From Colwellia echini (GTDB lineage Bacteria; Pseudomonadota; Gammaproteobacteria; Enterobacterales; Alteromonadaceae): a stretch of 38,567 nucleotides of DNA. Location: positions 1 to 38,567 of the forward strand of contig NZ_PJAI02000024.1 in the NCBI RefSeq assembly GCF_002843355.2, in the 5' to 3' direction. Positions 1 to 9,725 of the stretch are shown here, in pieces; position 1 is the first letter of the stretch, and every line of letters begins with the position of its first letter. The notes beneath the pieces are model-generated. The model did no database searches. It was not told where the DNA came from and worked only from the letters and a program-made list of their open reading frames with translations. Both the position numbers and the translations under genes were made by a program.

Positions 1-353
1 TTGCAAGGTGGTAGCGGCGATGATGACTTTACGCTTGTCACACGTGGTCAAATTAGTGGCACAATTGATGGTGGAACGGGTGCAGAAACAAATGGCGATA
101 CATTAATTATAACGGCAGCTTCACAAACGGTGAATATTACCGATGCAAGTAATATAGAAGAATATATCGCTTCAGGCGCTGATAGTACTTTTGAGGTGAG
201 CACTGGTGATAACGCGTGGAATATTACTGACAACGGTGATGGTACGGTTGCAGGGGTTAGTTTCACCAATTTTGCTAACTTGCAAGGTGGTAGCGGCGAT
301 GATGACTTTACGCTTGTCACACGTGGTCAAATTAGTGGCACAATTGATGGTGG
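1..353 (+). repeat. 74-bp exact direct repeat in the adhesin gene
   Basis: Bases 1-74 and 280-353 are identical at the nucleotide level. They encode the same stretch beginning LQGGSGDDDFTL. The offset of 279 bp (93 codons) keeps the frame. The left copy starts at the window edge, so further copies may lie upstream. Confidence 0.9.
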
Positions 354-3300
354 GGATGAAATAACCGAAGATAGCTTAAAGTTGACTGGTAATGATCAGA
401 CACTGAATATCTCAACTGATTTTACGTCTATTGAGCATGTCATTGCTACGGGTTTAAACGGTATTATAGCAGCGTTAGGTGGTGTAAATACTTGGACCAT
501 TACTGGTGAAAATGATGGAGTTGTAAATGGTATAACGTTTACCGATTTCATTCATATATTAGGTGGCTCTGACATTGATGATGTCACTGTGAGTGTTGGA
601 GGAAGTATTCATACTATTTTCACCAGAGAGGGAGAGGATAAGGTTACCGTTTCATCTATTTCTCCAGGAGCTGTATCTACTATACATTTAGGTGATGACA
701 ATGATGTTATTCGCTTGCAGTCACAGAATAGTGTTATAAATATTGATGGTGGCAATGGTGATGAAGATACGCTTTCATTGCAAGATGTTGTAGCGGACAC
801 TGGTAATATTATAAATATTGAAATATTTGGTGGTGCCGGAGGTACGTTAAATGCGGGAAATGGGCCTAATGATTGGGTTATTAAATCACTCAACAGCTTT
901 ACGCTCAACGGAGTTACATATCTCGACTATTTAGAGCTTGTAGGTGGTACAGACGCAGATACATTTACCATTGACACTGCGGATATTAGTACTGGCGCTG
1001 TCGACGAAGAGTGGTTTACTTTTAATGGTAATGGCGGAAATGATACATTATTTGGTTTTGACAAAAATACTAGTTGGAACGTGAATGAAGTAAATGCAGG
1101 AACCATCGATAATTTTGCTTTTTTAAACATCGAAAACTTAGTAGGGGGGGCAAAAGTAGATACGTTTACAGTTTCAGCCAGTATTAACAGCATAACCTCA
1201 GATGCAGGTGCTGATGTTATTACCGTTAATAGTGGTGCTATTTCAACCATTACTACCGGTCTTGGTAACGATAGTCTAATACTTAATGCAGATGTTACTG
1301 ATGGTGCTATCACAACGGTTAATTTAGGCGACAATGACGACACTTTAAACATTGCTGATATAGCGAGTGTTACCAATATTATTGAAGCAGGAACTGGCAG
1401 TGATACTTTAAACCTAACGGGCAGCGGCAATACCTTAGATTTAGCTGACGTTAACGATTTCAATATTTATACCACTACAAATAACAACAATACTTTACAA
1501 GCGACAAATACGGTAAATACCTGGGTAGTTAACGCTGAAAATTCGGGTACTATTAAATTAGGTGCTGATGATACAACGACCTTTAGCGGTTTTAGTGACT
1601 TAATTGGTGGTTCTGATAAGGATGACTATACCGTTTCTGCTAATGTTACCAGCATAACTTCAGGTGATGGTGCTGATATTGTTATCGTTAATAGCGGTGC
1701 TATTTCAACCATTACTACAGGTCTTGGTAATGATAGTGTAACGATTAATACGAATGTTGCTGATGCTATTACGAGCCTTAATTTAGGCGACAATGACGAT
1801 ACATTGAACATTGCTGATATAGCAAGTGTTAGCAATATTATTGAAGCCGGTTCTGGCAGTGATACTTTAAACCTAACGGGCAGCGGCAATACCTTAGATT
1901 TAGCTGACGTTAACGATTTCAATATTTATACCACCACCAATAACAACAATACTTTACAAGCGACAAATACCGTTAATACCTGGGTAGTTAACGCTGAAAA
2001 TGCGGGTACTATTAAATTAGGTGATGATGATACAACGACCTTTAGCGGTTTTAGAGACTTAGTTGGTGGTTCTGATAAGGATGACTATACCGTTTCTGCT
2101 AATGTTACCAGTATAACCTCAGGTGATGGTGCTGATATTATTACCGTTAATAGCGGCGCTATTTCAAGCATTACTACAGGTCTTGGTAACGATAGTGTGA
2201 CGATTAATACGAATGTTGCTGATGCTATTGCGAGCCTTAATTTAGGCGATAATGACGATACTTTGAACATTGCTGATATAGCAAGTGTTACCAATATTAT
2301 TGAAGCAGGATCTGGCAGTGATACGTTAAACCTAACGGGCAGCGGCAATACCTTAGATTTAGCTGACGTTAACGATTTCAATAGTTATACCACCACCAAT
2401 AACAACAATACTTTACAAGCGACAGATACCGTTAATACCTGGGTAGTTAACGCTGAAAATTCGGGTACGATTAAATTAGGTGCTGATGATACAACGACCT
2501 TTAGCGGTTTTAGTGACTTAATTGGTGGTTCTGATAAGGATGACTATACCGTTTCTGCTAATATTACCAGCATAACTTCAGGTGATGGTGCTGATATTGT
2601 TACCGTTAATAGCGGTGCTATTTCAACCATTACTACAGGTCTTGGTAACGATAGTGTAACAATTAATACAGGTGTTGCTGATGGTGCTATCAACACGGTT
2701 AACTTAGGCGACAATGACGACACTTTAAACATTGCTGATATAGCAAGTGTTACTAATATTATTGAAGCAGGATCTGGCAGTGATACGTTAAACCTAACGG
2801 GCAGTGGCAATACCTTAGATTTAGCTGACGTTAACGATTTCAATATTTATACCACAACCCGTAACAACAATACTTTACAAGCGACAAATACTGTTAATAC
2901 CTGGGTAGTTAACGCTGAAAATTCGGGCACTATTAAATTAGGTGATGATGACGCAACTAGCTTTAGCGGTTTTACTGACTTAATTGGTGGTTCTAAGAAA
3001 GATACTTTCACTCTTTCAGCCGCTATTAACAGTATTTCAACTGGTGCAGGTAAAGATGACGTTACAGTTAATGATTCAGTAGGTACTGGTGATATTACTT
3101 CTATTGATTTAGGCATTGGTGCAGATACGTTGAATATTGCCAACGTTAAAAGTGTCGCCAATGTAATTAATGGTGGTGATGGTAGCGATACGCTTCAATT
3201 AACCAGCATAAACGGAACACTTAATCTTGGTGATATCAGTAATTTTGAAACACTTACCACAGTAAATAAAAACACTTTACAAGCAACAAATGAGTTAAAC

Positions 3301-6300
3301 ACCTGGGAAGTTACGGCCAAAAACAAAGGCACGGTGCAATTAGGTGATGCTGATGCAATAAGCTTTGATGGCTTTACGGATTTAGTGGGTGGTACATTAA
3401 AAGATACTTTCACTATTTCTGCAGCTATTAACAGTATTATCTCAGGTGCGGGTGAAGATTTAATTACTATTGATGACAATGTTGGTACGGGCGAAATTGC
3501 TAGTATTGATGCGGGAGCCGATAACGACCGTATTGATGTATATTCAGCAGACAGTGTTAGCAGCTTAATTGTTGGCGGTTCAGGCACCGATACTCTTGGT
3601 ATTACTAACTCAAACCAAACGCTTACTTTAGATATTCTTGATTCTTCAACGGAAACGCTTGATGGTAATAACTTAAATAATACTCTTGAAGGGCGAGAAA
3701 CTAACGTTTGGAATATTACAGGTGCAAGCTCTGGTAATGTTCAAGGCGTAGGATTTATTAACTTTGCTACTTTACTCGGTGGCAGTGGCATCGACAACTA
3801 TGTGTTAGCAACAACAGATACTGGCAACATGTTGTTTAATGGCGCGAGTGGTACAAATACCATTACCGGCAGTAACAATGCAACAACGTGGAATGTGTTA
3901 ACGGCGAATACGGGTAATGTATCTGGCTTTGGCTTTAATAATATCAATGAGTTAGTGGGCGGTACATTAAAAGATACGTTTACTGTTTCTGCAGCCATTA
4001 ACAGTATTAGTTCAGGTACAGGTGATGATGAAATAACCGTTAATGATTCAGTGGTTGAAGATGGCATTACTTCGCTTGATTTAGGTGCTGGTGCAGATAC
4101 GTTGAACATAGCAAGGCTTGAAAGCGTCAACAATATAATTAATGGCGGCGATGGCAGTGATTCTCTAAACTTAACGGGTACTGGTGAAACACTCAACTTA
4201 GGCGATATTACTGGATTCGAAGCACTGGCTACAGTCAACCAAAACACATTACAAGCAACAAACGAGATAAATACCTGGGAAATTACTGCCTTAAACAAAG
4301 GTACGGTTCAACTAGGCTCTGCTGATGCAATAAGCTTTGATGGCTTTACGGATTTAGTGGGTGGTACATTAAAAGATACCTTCACTGTTTCTGCAGGAGT
4401 TAACAGTATTAGCTCAGGTGCGGGTGAAGATTTAATTACTATTGATAACAATGTTGGTACAGGTGAAATTGCTAGTATTGATGCGGGAGCCGATAACGAC
4501 CGTATTGATGTGTATTCAACAGATAGTGTTACTAGCTTAATTATTGGTGGCTTAGGTACCGATATTCTAGGTATTACCAATTCAGATCAAATTATCACCT
4601 TAGATATTGTTGATAACTCAATTGAAACCCTTGACGGTAATAACTTAAATAATACCATCGAAGGTCGAGATAATAATGAATGGCATATTACCGGCGCTCG
4701 CTTAGGAACTATTGATGGTGTAAATTTCACTAATTTCTCCACTTTATTAGGTGGTAGCGGTACTGATAACTATGTATTAGCAACAACTGATACTGGCGGT
4801 ATGTTATTTAATGGCGCAGGTGGTACAAATACCATTACCGGAAGTGATAATGCAACTACATGGAACGTGTTAACGGCGAATGCAGGTAATGTTACAGGTT
4901 TTAACTTCGAAAATATCAATGAGTTAGTTGGCGGTAAAGGCGTAGATAAAGTTTTTGTATCTGCTGCAATAGCTACTATTTCTGCTGGTGCTGGTGAAGA
5001 TGAGATCACCATTAAGGATTCAGTGTCAGTTGGTGGTATCAGCTCACTTGATCTAGGTGCTAACGACGATACTTTACATATTGCCAACGCTAAAAGTGTT
5101 AGCAATGTAATAGACGGCGGCGACGGTAACGATACCCTGAGTTTGACAGGAACAGATGAAACAATCAGTCTGGCTGATATCAGCAATTTTGAAACACTGA
5201 GCACAATCAATAACAACACGCTGCAAGCAACAAACGAGATAAATACCTGGGAAGTAACGGCCAAAAATAAAGGCACGGTGCAATTAGGTGATGCCGATGC
5301 AATAAGCTTTGATGGTTTTACGGATTTAGTAGGCGGTACATTAAAAGATACCTTCACTGTTTCTGCCGCGATTAACAGTATTAGCTCAGGTGCTGGTGAC
5401 GATTTAATTACTATTGATAAAAATGTAACCGCAGCGGCTATTACGGATATCGACACTGGTAACGGCGCTGATACGTTATACATTGATAATCTAAGCAGCG
5501 TAAAAAATACTATTGAAGCGGGAGATGGTGAAGACTCTTTATATTTAACAGGTGATAGCCAGGTATTAACGCTTGCAGATATTAACAACTTTGAAGAAGT
5601 TCACGGTTCAAATAACAACAGCATACAAGGTAGAGATGAAGAAAACACTTGGTTAGTAACAACTGATTATAGCGGTAATGTTACTAGTGGTAGCGGTAAT
5701 GTTAACTTTACTAATTTCAATCATTTAGTTGGCGGTACCGTTACAGACAACTTCACCATTTCTGCAAGTATCAACACAATAAATAGTGGTGCAGGTGAAG
5801 ATATCATTATTGTTGATAGCAATGTTGCCGTTGATGCCATTAATAGTATTGATGCGGGTACCGATAGCGATAGTATTACATTAGATGATATAAACAGCGT
5901 TAGTGGTTTAGTTGATGGTGGTAAAGGTGAAAACAATACATTGACCTTCACCAAAGATGGACAAATCGTTAATTTAGTTTCGGATGTAAATAATGTTAAA
6001 TCGATCACTGCTGTTGCCGGCACTAATACCTTAATAGCTAATGATGAAGCAAACACTTGGGTAGTAGATAACAAAAATAGTGGACAGCTAACTAATGTGA
6101 GTTATAACAACGGACTAGATTTTATCAATTTCAACCAATTAGAAGGCGGTAGTGAAATTGATACCTTTAGGCTTAACACATTAGCTAATGTTACTGGTTA
6201 TATTAATGGTAATGGCAATAATGACATTCTTGTATTAGAAGCTGCAGAACAACAGGTTATTATAGGTAGTAACGTTAAGAATATTGAAAACATCAATGCA

Positions 6301-9300
6301 TTAACCGATGGTAATAACCATATAACGGCAAGTGATACTGAAAACAGTTGGTTAATTACCGATAGTAACAAAGGCACTATTACTATTAATAATGCGAGTA
6401 CGGTTAACTTTACCGGCTTTGAAAACTTAACCGGTGGAGCGTTGCGAGATAGCTTTACTTTTAGCTCTATAGATAGTGATATTGATGGTTTGCTAAGTGG
6501 TGGTAATGGAACAGATAATTTAGTTTTACAAGCCAATAAAAATTATGTTCTTGAATTAGGTAATGAAGTTAATAGTCATTTAAATATTACTGAAATGGAG
6601 AGTGTTATAGCCAATGCAGGTGCTACGAATACGCTTATTGGCAATGATGTTGATACGAATTGGACAATAGATAAAGACCGAGCCGGTAATCTTACTAATG
6701 AACTATCAACGGTTACTTTTACTAATATTGATAAGATTTACGGTGGCGATGCAAAAGATACCTTCACACTAACTACAGGTAACAGTGCTAACGGTGTTAC
6801 CTTAATTGATATGGGCAATGGTAACGATAGCTTCATCGGCGTATCTGGAAAACTTACCAAGCTAATTGCAGGTACAGGCAATGATAACGTTATTTTAACT
6901 CAAGCTATTATTGATGATCAGATGGACGGTGGCGATGGTATAGATTCGGTAACTTACACTGAATCAGTATCAGTGACTCTTGGTGATGATATTATTGGTT
7001 TTGAAAGTCTTCATTCTGATAAAAATACCGGTGTTATTAACGGTCAAGCTGGTGTTGATTCAACTTGGACAATATCGGCATCTAATAGTGGCTCCGTGAT
7101 TGATACTGCGACACAAAAACAAGCCTTAGCATTTAGTGGTTTTTCTACTATTAATGGTAGCGATGGTATTGATAGCTTTTCAATTATTGACAACGGCTCA
7201 TTAACAGATGTTATTAATGGTAATGATGGTGCTGATACATTAAATATCGACCTTGGTGAAAATCGTAATACGGTGAATACTTCGGTCAGATTTAATGGCG
7301 GTCAGGGTAATGATATTGTTTCTATAAACGGAGTTTCCGTACAATATAGTGAAGAGTATAACGCTAACGTTGAATACAATAACGAGCAATTTGATCAACT
7401 AAGCTATAACCGTAATGATGCAGCAAGTGTTGCTATTTATTATCGTGATGTAGCGGTAGTAAATGATGATATTGCTACAACAAGTCTTACATTAAACTCA
7501 GCTGTTGCCGATACTTTATCTCTTGAACAAGATCAGTTTAATGTCAATACAGCATCAGTAAATGTATTAATGAACGCTCAAAATAAAGGCGATATTAATA
7601 TCCAAGCACCAGGGAGTTCTTTGGTATTTACCGACAGTTTAGTTGTTAATGGTAATTTATCAGTGAATGCTGATAAGGTTTCACAACTTCAAGGTACTGT
7701 AACATCAGACTTACTTACCTTAAACGATATAAGCTTATTTGGCTCCGCTGAAAAAGCCTTATCCGTAGACGTTGCAAAACTTGATGTTAATGTACTGGCT
7801 GGAGACATTTACCTTAACCAACTTAATGATATTAATTTAGGTAAAATGAGCGAAGTCACAGGCAATGTAACGGTTACTTCAGCAACAGGAAATATTACTT
7901 CTACTGAAGCAATAACGTCGTCAGGTAACTTTACATTAGTTGCGGCTAAAGCATTAAACTTAACCGAACAACATGCCTTCAGTGGTGTATTAGCGTTAAC
8001 CGCAGGTACAGATCTAAAATTAGTCAATAATAGTGATACAACGTTAAGTTTCCTTTTAGCAAATTCGGCTGATATTGAGACTATAGGTACTGTTACTTCT
8101 ACAGGAAATTTCAACGTTGAAAATTCTGAGGGTAATGCCACAGCGACTATAAACTCTACTTCAGGTGGTGTAAGTTTTGAAGGTGTTAGCGCGGTTGATA
8201 ACCTCATTGTCACGGCTAAAAACGCTGTTAGTATTACTAATTTAACCGCTGAAAACTTAACGGCTACCTCGAATGAAAGTAACATAATTCTTAATCAGTC
8301 AAGTCGTGTTACTTCAGCTAATCTTCAAGCAAAAAATGATATTACTGTTGCAGATAGTGCGCTTGTAAGTCTTAGTGCTAGTACAACAGACGGAAGCATC
8401 TCGCTCAACGATACGACAATAACTGATACAGCATCGTTAATTTCTGGTAATAATATTAACCTTGAAAACGTAACTGTTGATACATTAAACCTGCAAGCCA
8501 TTAATGATATTAACTTTGCAGCTCTATCAGCTAACTTACTTAACGCAACCAGTACTAATGGTTCAATTTTAAGTACAGGTACTGTAACTGTTGGCCCTGA
8601 TATTGATAGTACATCGTTAGTACTTGTTGCTAATAATGGCGATGTAAAATTAACTGATGCTAATAATGATTTTGGCAAAATATCGGTAGTTGCAAAAAAT
8701 GCAGAGATAACAGATGTTAACTCTGTAACTATGGCAGGTACTGAAATTACAGGAGCACTTAATTTAATTGCTAATGGTGACCTTTATGTTGGCGATATAA
8801 CTGCAGGAGAATCCATTTATCTTGAATCAACAGCAGGAAGTATCCAAAGCCAAAACTCTAATGTAACAGCACCTGAGCTAACGCTTCGAGCTTTATCTGG
8901 TATTGGCGGGGGAGAATTTGATGATTTATCCGATTATGGTGGTGTAAATAACTCGGCGATTACGACTAATACAGCATTATTAAGTGCCATTAATAATGGT
9001 GAAGAAGGTTTAATTAATATTGTTAATAGTGAAGAAGTTTCTATTACAGATTTGAGAAACAATGGCGATATTGTTTTTACCAATACCGGTGATATAACGT
9101 TAAAAGTAACTGATATTGAAGGAGAGGGCACTGAGCAACAAGGTGCTATTGATGCGCATTATAATGGCGACACTAAAGATTTAGCCTACACGGGTAATGT
9201 TAAAATATTCGATGACGGTGTTAGTAGTATTTATACCGACAGACCTTTTAACAGCCCTGTAGCTGATATTACCGCAGAGTCATTAGAAGTAAGTACCATT

Positions 9301-9606
9301 GTATTCTTTGGTACGCAAATTAACCCAATTCAATTAAGGTTAAATGCCAGCTTAGAGTTATTAAACCAAAGCGGGTCGGTTTCTTATATTTATCCAAAAC
9401 CACTTAACATAAGTACCACAGGTGACTTATCTGATACCAGTAGTTTAGCGGTATTAACCAGTCGTAACCTGTTATCTGTTGAATCTTTAGATGAAGTTGA
9501 TCCAGCTATTTTCTCTGATATAAAAAATTATAATGTTGATAGCAAGCCGTTATTATTGCCTAGAGATCAGCGTTACGATGATGAAGAGGAAGAAGAAAAC
9601 TTCTAA
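1..9606 (+). CDS. Giant TpsA-type exoprotein/adhesin, C-terminal part (start outside window)
   Basis: An open frame runs from the first base to a TAA at 9604-9606. The leading TTG codes for Leu inside a repeat, so the gene begins upstream. The first ~2400 residues are repeats of the pattern W-x-I/V...G-x-V/I...F-x-x-F-x-x-L-x-GG-x-x-x-D-x-F/Y, with acidic GGxGxD-like turns. Residues ~2450-3150 become smoother beta-helix-like repeats rich in N, T and S, as in filamentous haemagglutinin-type proteins. The C-terminus has a proline-containing segment (IYPKPL) and a very acidic tail (DDEEEEENF), typical of large two-partner-secretion exoproteins. The neighbouring TpsB gene 120 bp downstream supports export through that pore to the cell surface or medium. 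An adhesive role is inferred from family and repeats; no ligand-binding domain is recognised. The GGxGxD-like turns could bind calcium, but they are too degenerate to call true RTX nonapeptides. Confidence 0.85.
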   Translation: MQGGSGDDDFTLVTRGQISGTIDGGTGAETNGDTLIITAASQTVNITDASNIEEYIASGADSTFEVSTGDNAWNITDNGDGTVAGVSFTNFANLQGGSGDDDFTLVTRGQISGTIDGGDEITEDSLKLTGNDQTLNISTDFTSIEHVIATGLNGIIAALGGVNTWTITGENDGVVNGITFTDFIHILGGSDIDDVTVSVGGSIHTIFTREGEDKVTVSSISPGAVSTIHLGDDNDVIRLQSQNSVINIDGGNGDEDTLSLQDVVADTGNIINIEIFGGAGGTLNAGNGPNDWVIKSLNSFTLNGVTYLDYLELVGGTDADTFTIDTADISTGAVDEEWFTFNGNGGNDTLFGFDKNTSWNVNEVNAGTIDNFAFLNIENLVGGAKVDTFTVSASINSITSDAGADVITVNSGAISTITTGLGNDSLILNADVTDGAITTVNLGDNDDTLNIADIASVTNIIEAGTGSDTLNLTGSGNTLDLADVNDFNIYTTTNNNNTLQATNTVNTWVVNAENSGTIKLGADDTTTFSGFSDLIGGSDKDDYTVSANVTSITSGDGADIVIVNSGAISTITTGLGNDSVTINTNVADAITSLNLGDNDDTLNIADIASVSNIIEAGSGSDTLNLTGSGNTLDLADVNDFNIYTTTNNNNTLQATNTVNTWVVNAENAGTIKLGDDDTTTFSGFRDLVGGSDKDDYTVSANVTSITSGDGADIITVNSGAISSITTGLGNDSVTINTNVADAIASLNLGDNDDTLNIADIASVTNIIEAGSGSDTLNLTGSGNTLDLADVNDFNSYTTTNNNNTLQATDTVNTWVVNAENSGTIKLGADDTTTFSGFSDLIGGSDKDDYTVSANITSITSGDGADIVTVNSGAISTITTGLGNDSVTINTGVADGAINTVNLGDNDDTLNIADIASVTNIIEAGSGSDTLNLTGSGNTLDLADVNDFNIYTTTRNNNTLQATNTVNTWVVNAENSGTIKLGDDDATSFSGFTDLIGGSKKDTFTLSAAINSISTGAGKDDVTVNDSVGTGDITSIDLGIGADTLNIANVKSVANVINGGDGSDTLQLTSINGTLNLGDISNFETLTTVNKNTLQATNELNTWEVTAKNKGTVQLGDADAISFDGFTDLVGGTLKDTFTISAAINSIISGAGEDLITIDDNVGTGEIASIDAGADNDRIDVYSADSVSSLIVGGSGTDTLGITNSNQTLTLDILDSSTETLDGNNLNNTLEGRETNVWNITGASSGNVQGVGFINFATLLGGSGIDNYVLATTDTGNMLFNGASGTNTITGSNNATTWNVLTANTGNVSGFGFNNINELVGGTLKDTFTVSAAINSISSGTGDDEITVNDSVVEDGITSLDLGAGADTLNIARLESVNNIINGGDGSDSLNLTGTGETLNLGDITGFEALATVNQNTLQATNEINTWEITALNKGTVQLGSADAISFDGFTDLVGGTLKDTFTVSAGVNSISSGAGEDLITIDNNVGTGEIASIDAGADNDRIDVYSTDSVTSLIIGGLGTDILGITNSDQIITLDIVDNSIETLDGNNLNNTIEGRDNNEWHITGARLGTIDGVNFTNFSTLLGGSGTDNYVLATTDTGGMLFNGAGGTNTITGSDNATTWNVLTANAGNVTGFNFENINELVGGKGVDKVFVSAAIATISAGAGEDEITIKDSVSVGGISSLDLGANDDTLHIANAKSVSNVIDGGDGNDTLSLTGTDETISLADISNFETLSTINNNTLQATNEINTWEVTAKNKGTVQLGDADAISFDGFTDLVGGTLKDTFTVSAAINSISSGAGDDLITIDKNVTAAAITDIDTGNGADTLYIDNLSSVKNTIEAGDGEDSLYLTGDSQVLTLADINNFEEVHGSNNNSIQGRDEENTWLVTTDYSGNVTSGSGNVNFTNFNHLVGGTVTDNFTISASINTINSGAGEDIIIVDSNVAVDAINSIDAGTDSDSITLDDINSVSGLVDGGKGENNTLTFTKDGQIVNLVSDVNNVKSITAVAGTNTLIANDEANTWVVDNKNSGQLTNVSYNNGLDFINFNQLEGGSEIDTFRLNTLANVTGYINGNGNNDILVLEAAEQQVIIGSNVKNIENINALTDGNNHITASDTENSWLITDSNKGTITINNASTVNFTGFENLTGGALRDSFTFSSIDSDIDGLLSGGNGTDNLVLQANKNYVLELGNEVNSHLNITEMESVIANAGATNTLIGNDVDTNWTIDKDRAGNLTNELSTVTFTNIDKIYGGDAKDTFTLTTGNSANGVTLIDMGNGNDSFIGVSGKLTKLIAGTGNDNVILTQAIIDDQMDGGDGIDSVTYTESVSVTLGDDIIGFESLHSDKNTGVINGQAGVDSTWTISASNSGSVIDTATQKQALAFSGFSTINGSDGIDSFSIIDNGSLTDVINGNDGADTLNIDLGENRNTVNTSVRFNGGQGNDIVSINGVSVQYSEEYNANVEYNNEQFDQLSYNRNDAASVAIYYRDVAVVNDDIATTSLTLNSAVADTLSLEQDQFNVNTASVNVLMNAQNKGDINIQAPGSSLVFTDSLVVNGNLSVNADKVSQLQGTVTSDLLTLNDISLFGSAEKALSVDVAKLDVNVLAGDIYLNQLNDINLGKMSEVTGNVTVTSATGNITSTEAITSSGNFTLVAAKALNLTEQHAFSGVLALTAGTDLKLVNNSDTTLSFLLANSADIETIGTVTSTGNFNVENSEGNATATINSTSGGVSFEGVSAVDNLIVTAKNAVSITNLTAENLTATSNESNIILNQSSRVTSANLQAKNDITVADSALVSLSASTTDGSISLNDTTITDTASLISGNNINLENVTVDTLNLQAINDINFAALSANLLNATSTNGSILSTGTVTVGPDIDSTSLVLVANNGDVKLTDANNDFGKISVVAKNAEITDVNSVTMAGTEITGALNLIANGDLYVGDITAGESIYLESTAGSIQSQNSNVTAPELTLRALSGIGGGEFDDLSDYGGVNNSAITTNTALLSAINNGEEGLINIVNSEEVSITDLRNNGDIVFTNTGDITLKVTDIEGEGTEQQGAIDAHYNGDTKDLAYTGNVKIFDDGVSSIYTDRPFNSPVADITAESLEVSTIVFFGTQINPIQLRLNASLELLNQSGSVSYIYPKPLNISTTGDLSDTSSLAVLTSRNLLSVESLDEVDPAIFSDIKNYNVDSKPLLLPRDQRYDDEEEEENF
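1159..3000 (+). repeat. Four tandem ~459/462-bp coding repeats in the adhesin gene
   Basis: Units start at 1159, 1621, 2080 and 2539, with a diverged continuation at 3001. Copies 1 and 4 are 462 bp and copies 2 and 3 are 459 bp; the difference is one codon (DGAI versus DAI context). Each encodes ~153 residues containing GLGNDS, LNLGDNDDTLNIADIAS and NTWVVNAEN. Long stretches are nearly identical in DNA, which indicates recent duplication or gene conversion. Confidence 0.9.
3361..5304 (+). repeat. Two 972-bp super-repeats (third partial copy follows)
   Basis: The segment beginning AGCTTTGATGG recurs at 3361, 4333 and 5305, exactly 972 bp (324 codons) apart. Each super-unit joins a SAAINSI-type module to a module containing DNDRIDVYS and NLNNT. 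This is a higher-order period distinct from the 153-residue units just upstream. Confidence 0.85.
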
Positions 9607-9660
9607 ATATTAATTGCTAAGTTAAAGACTCTCGTTATGCAAGTAGGGCGTCTAATCAAG

Positions 9661-9685
9661 GGCTTTAATAGTAATAGTTAAAGCC
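9661..9685 (+). promoter_or_regulatory. Hairpin between tpsA and tpsB
   Basis: A perfect inverted repeat, GGCTTTAA...TTAAAGCC, has a 9-nt loop and sits 55 bp after the tpsA stop and 40 bp before the tpsB start. No T-run follows, so it is not a classic intrinsic terminator. It could attenuate transcription or protect mRNA so that the pore is made at lower level than the exoprotein. That role is inference. Confidence 0.45.
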
Positions 9686-9725
9686 AGTTGTATTGAAAGT
9701 ATAAATAAATAATAAGGTTACAGTA

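Noticed and set aside
1..5304. RTX toxin or type I secretion substrate
   Set aside because: GGxGxD-like turns are present but degenerate. The protein ends with a TpsA-like acidic tail and is followed by a TpsB transporter, not by type I secretion genes.
4770..5588. Long open frame on the strand opposite the adhesin
   Set aside because: It mirrors the coding repeats; its recurrence at each repeat copy and low-complexity Ser/Pro/Leu composition show it is a shadow of the adhesin frame.
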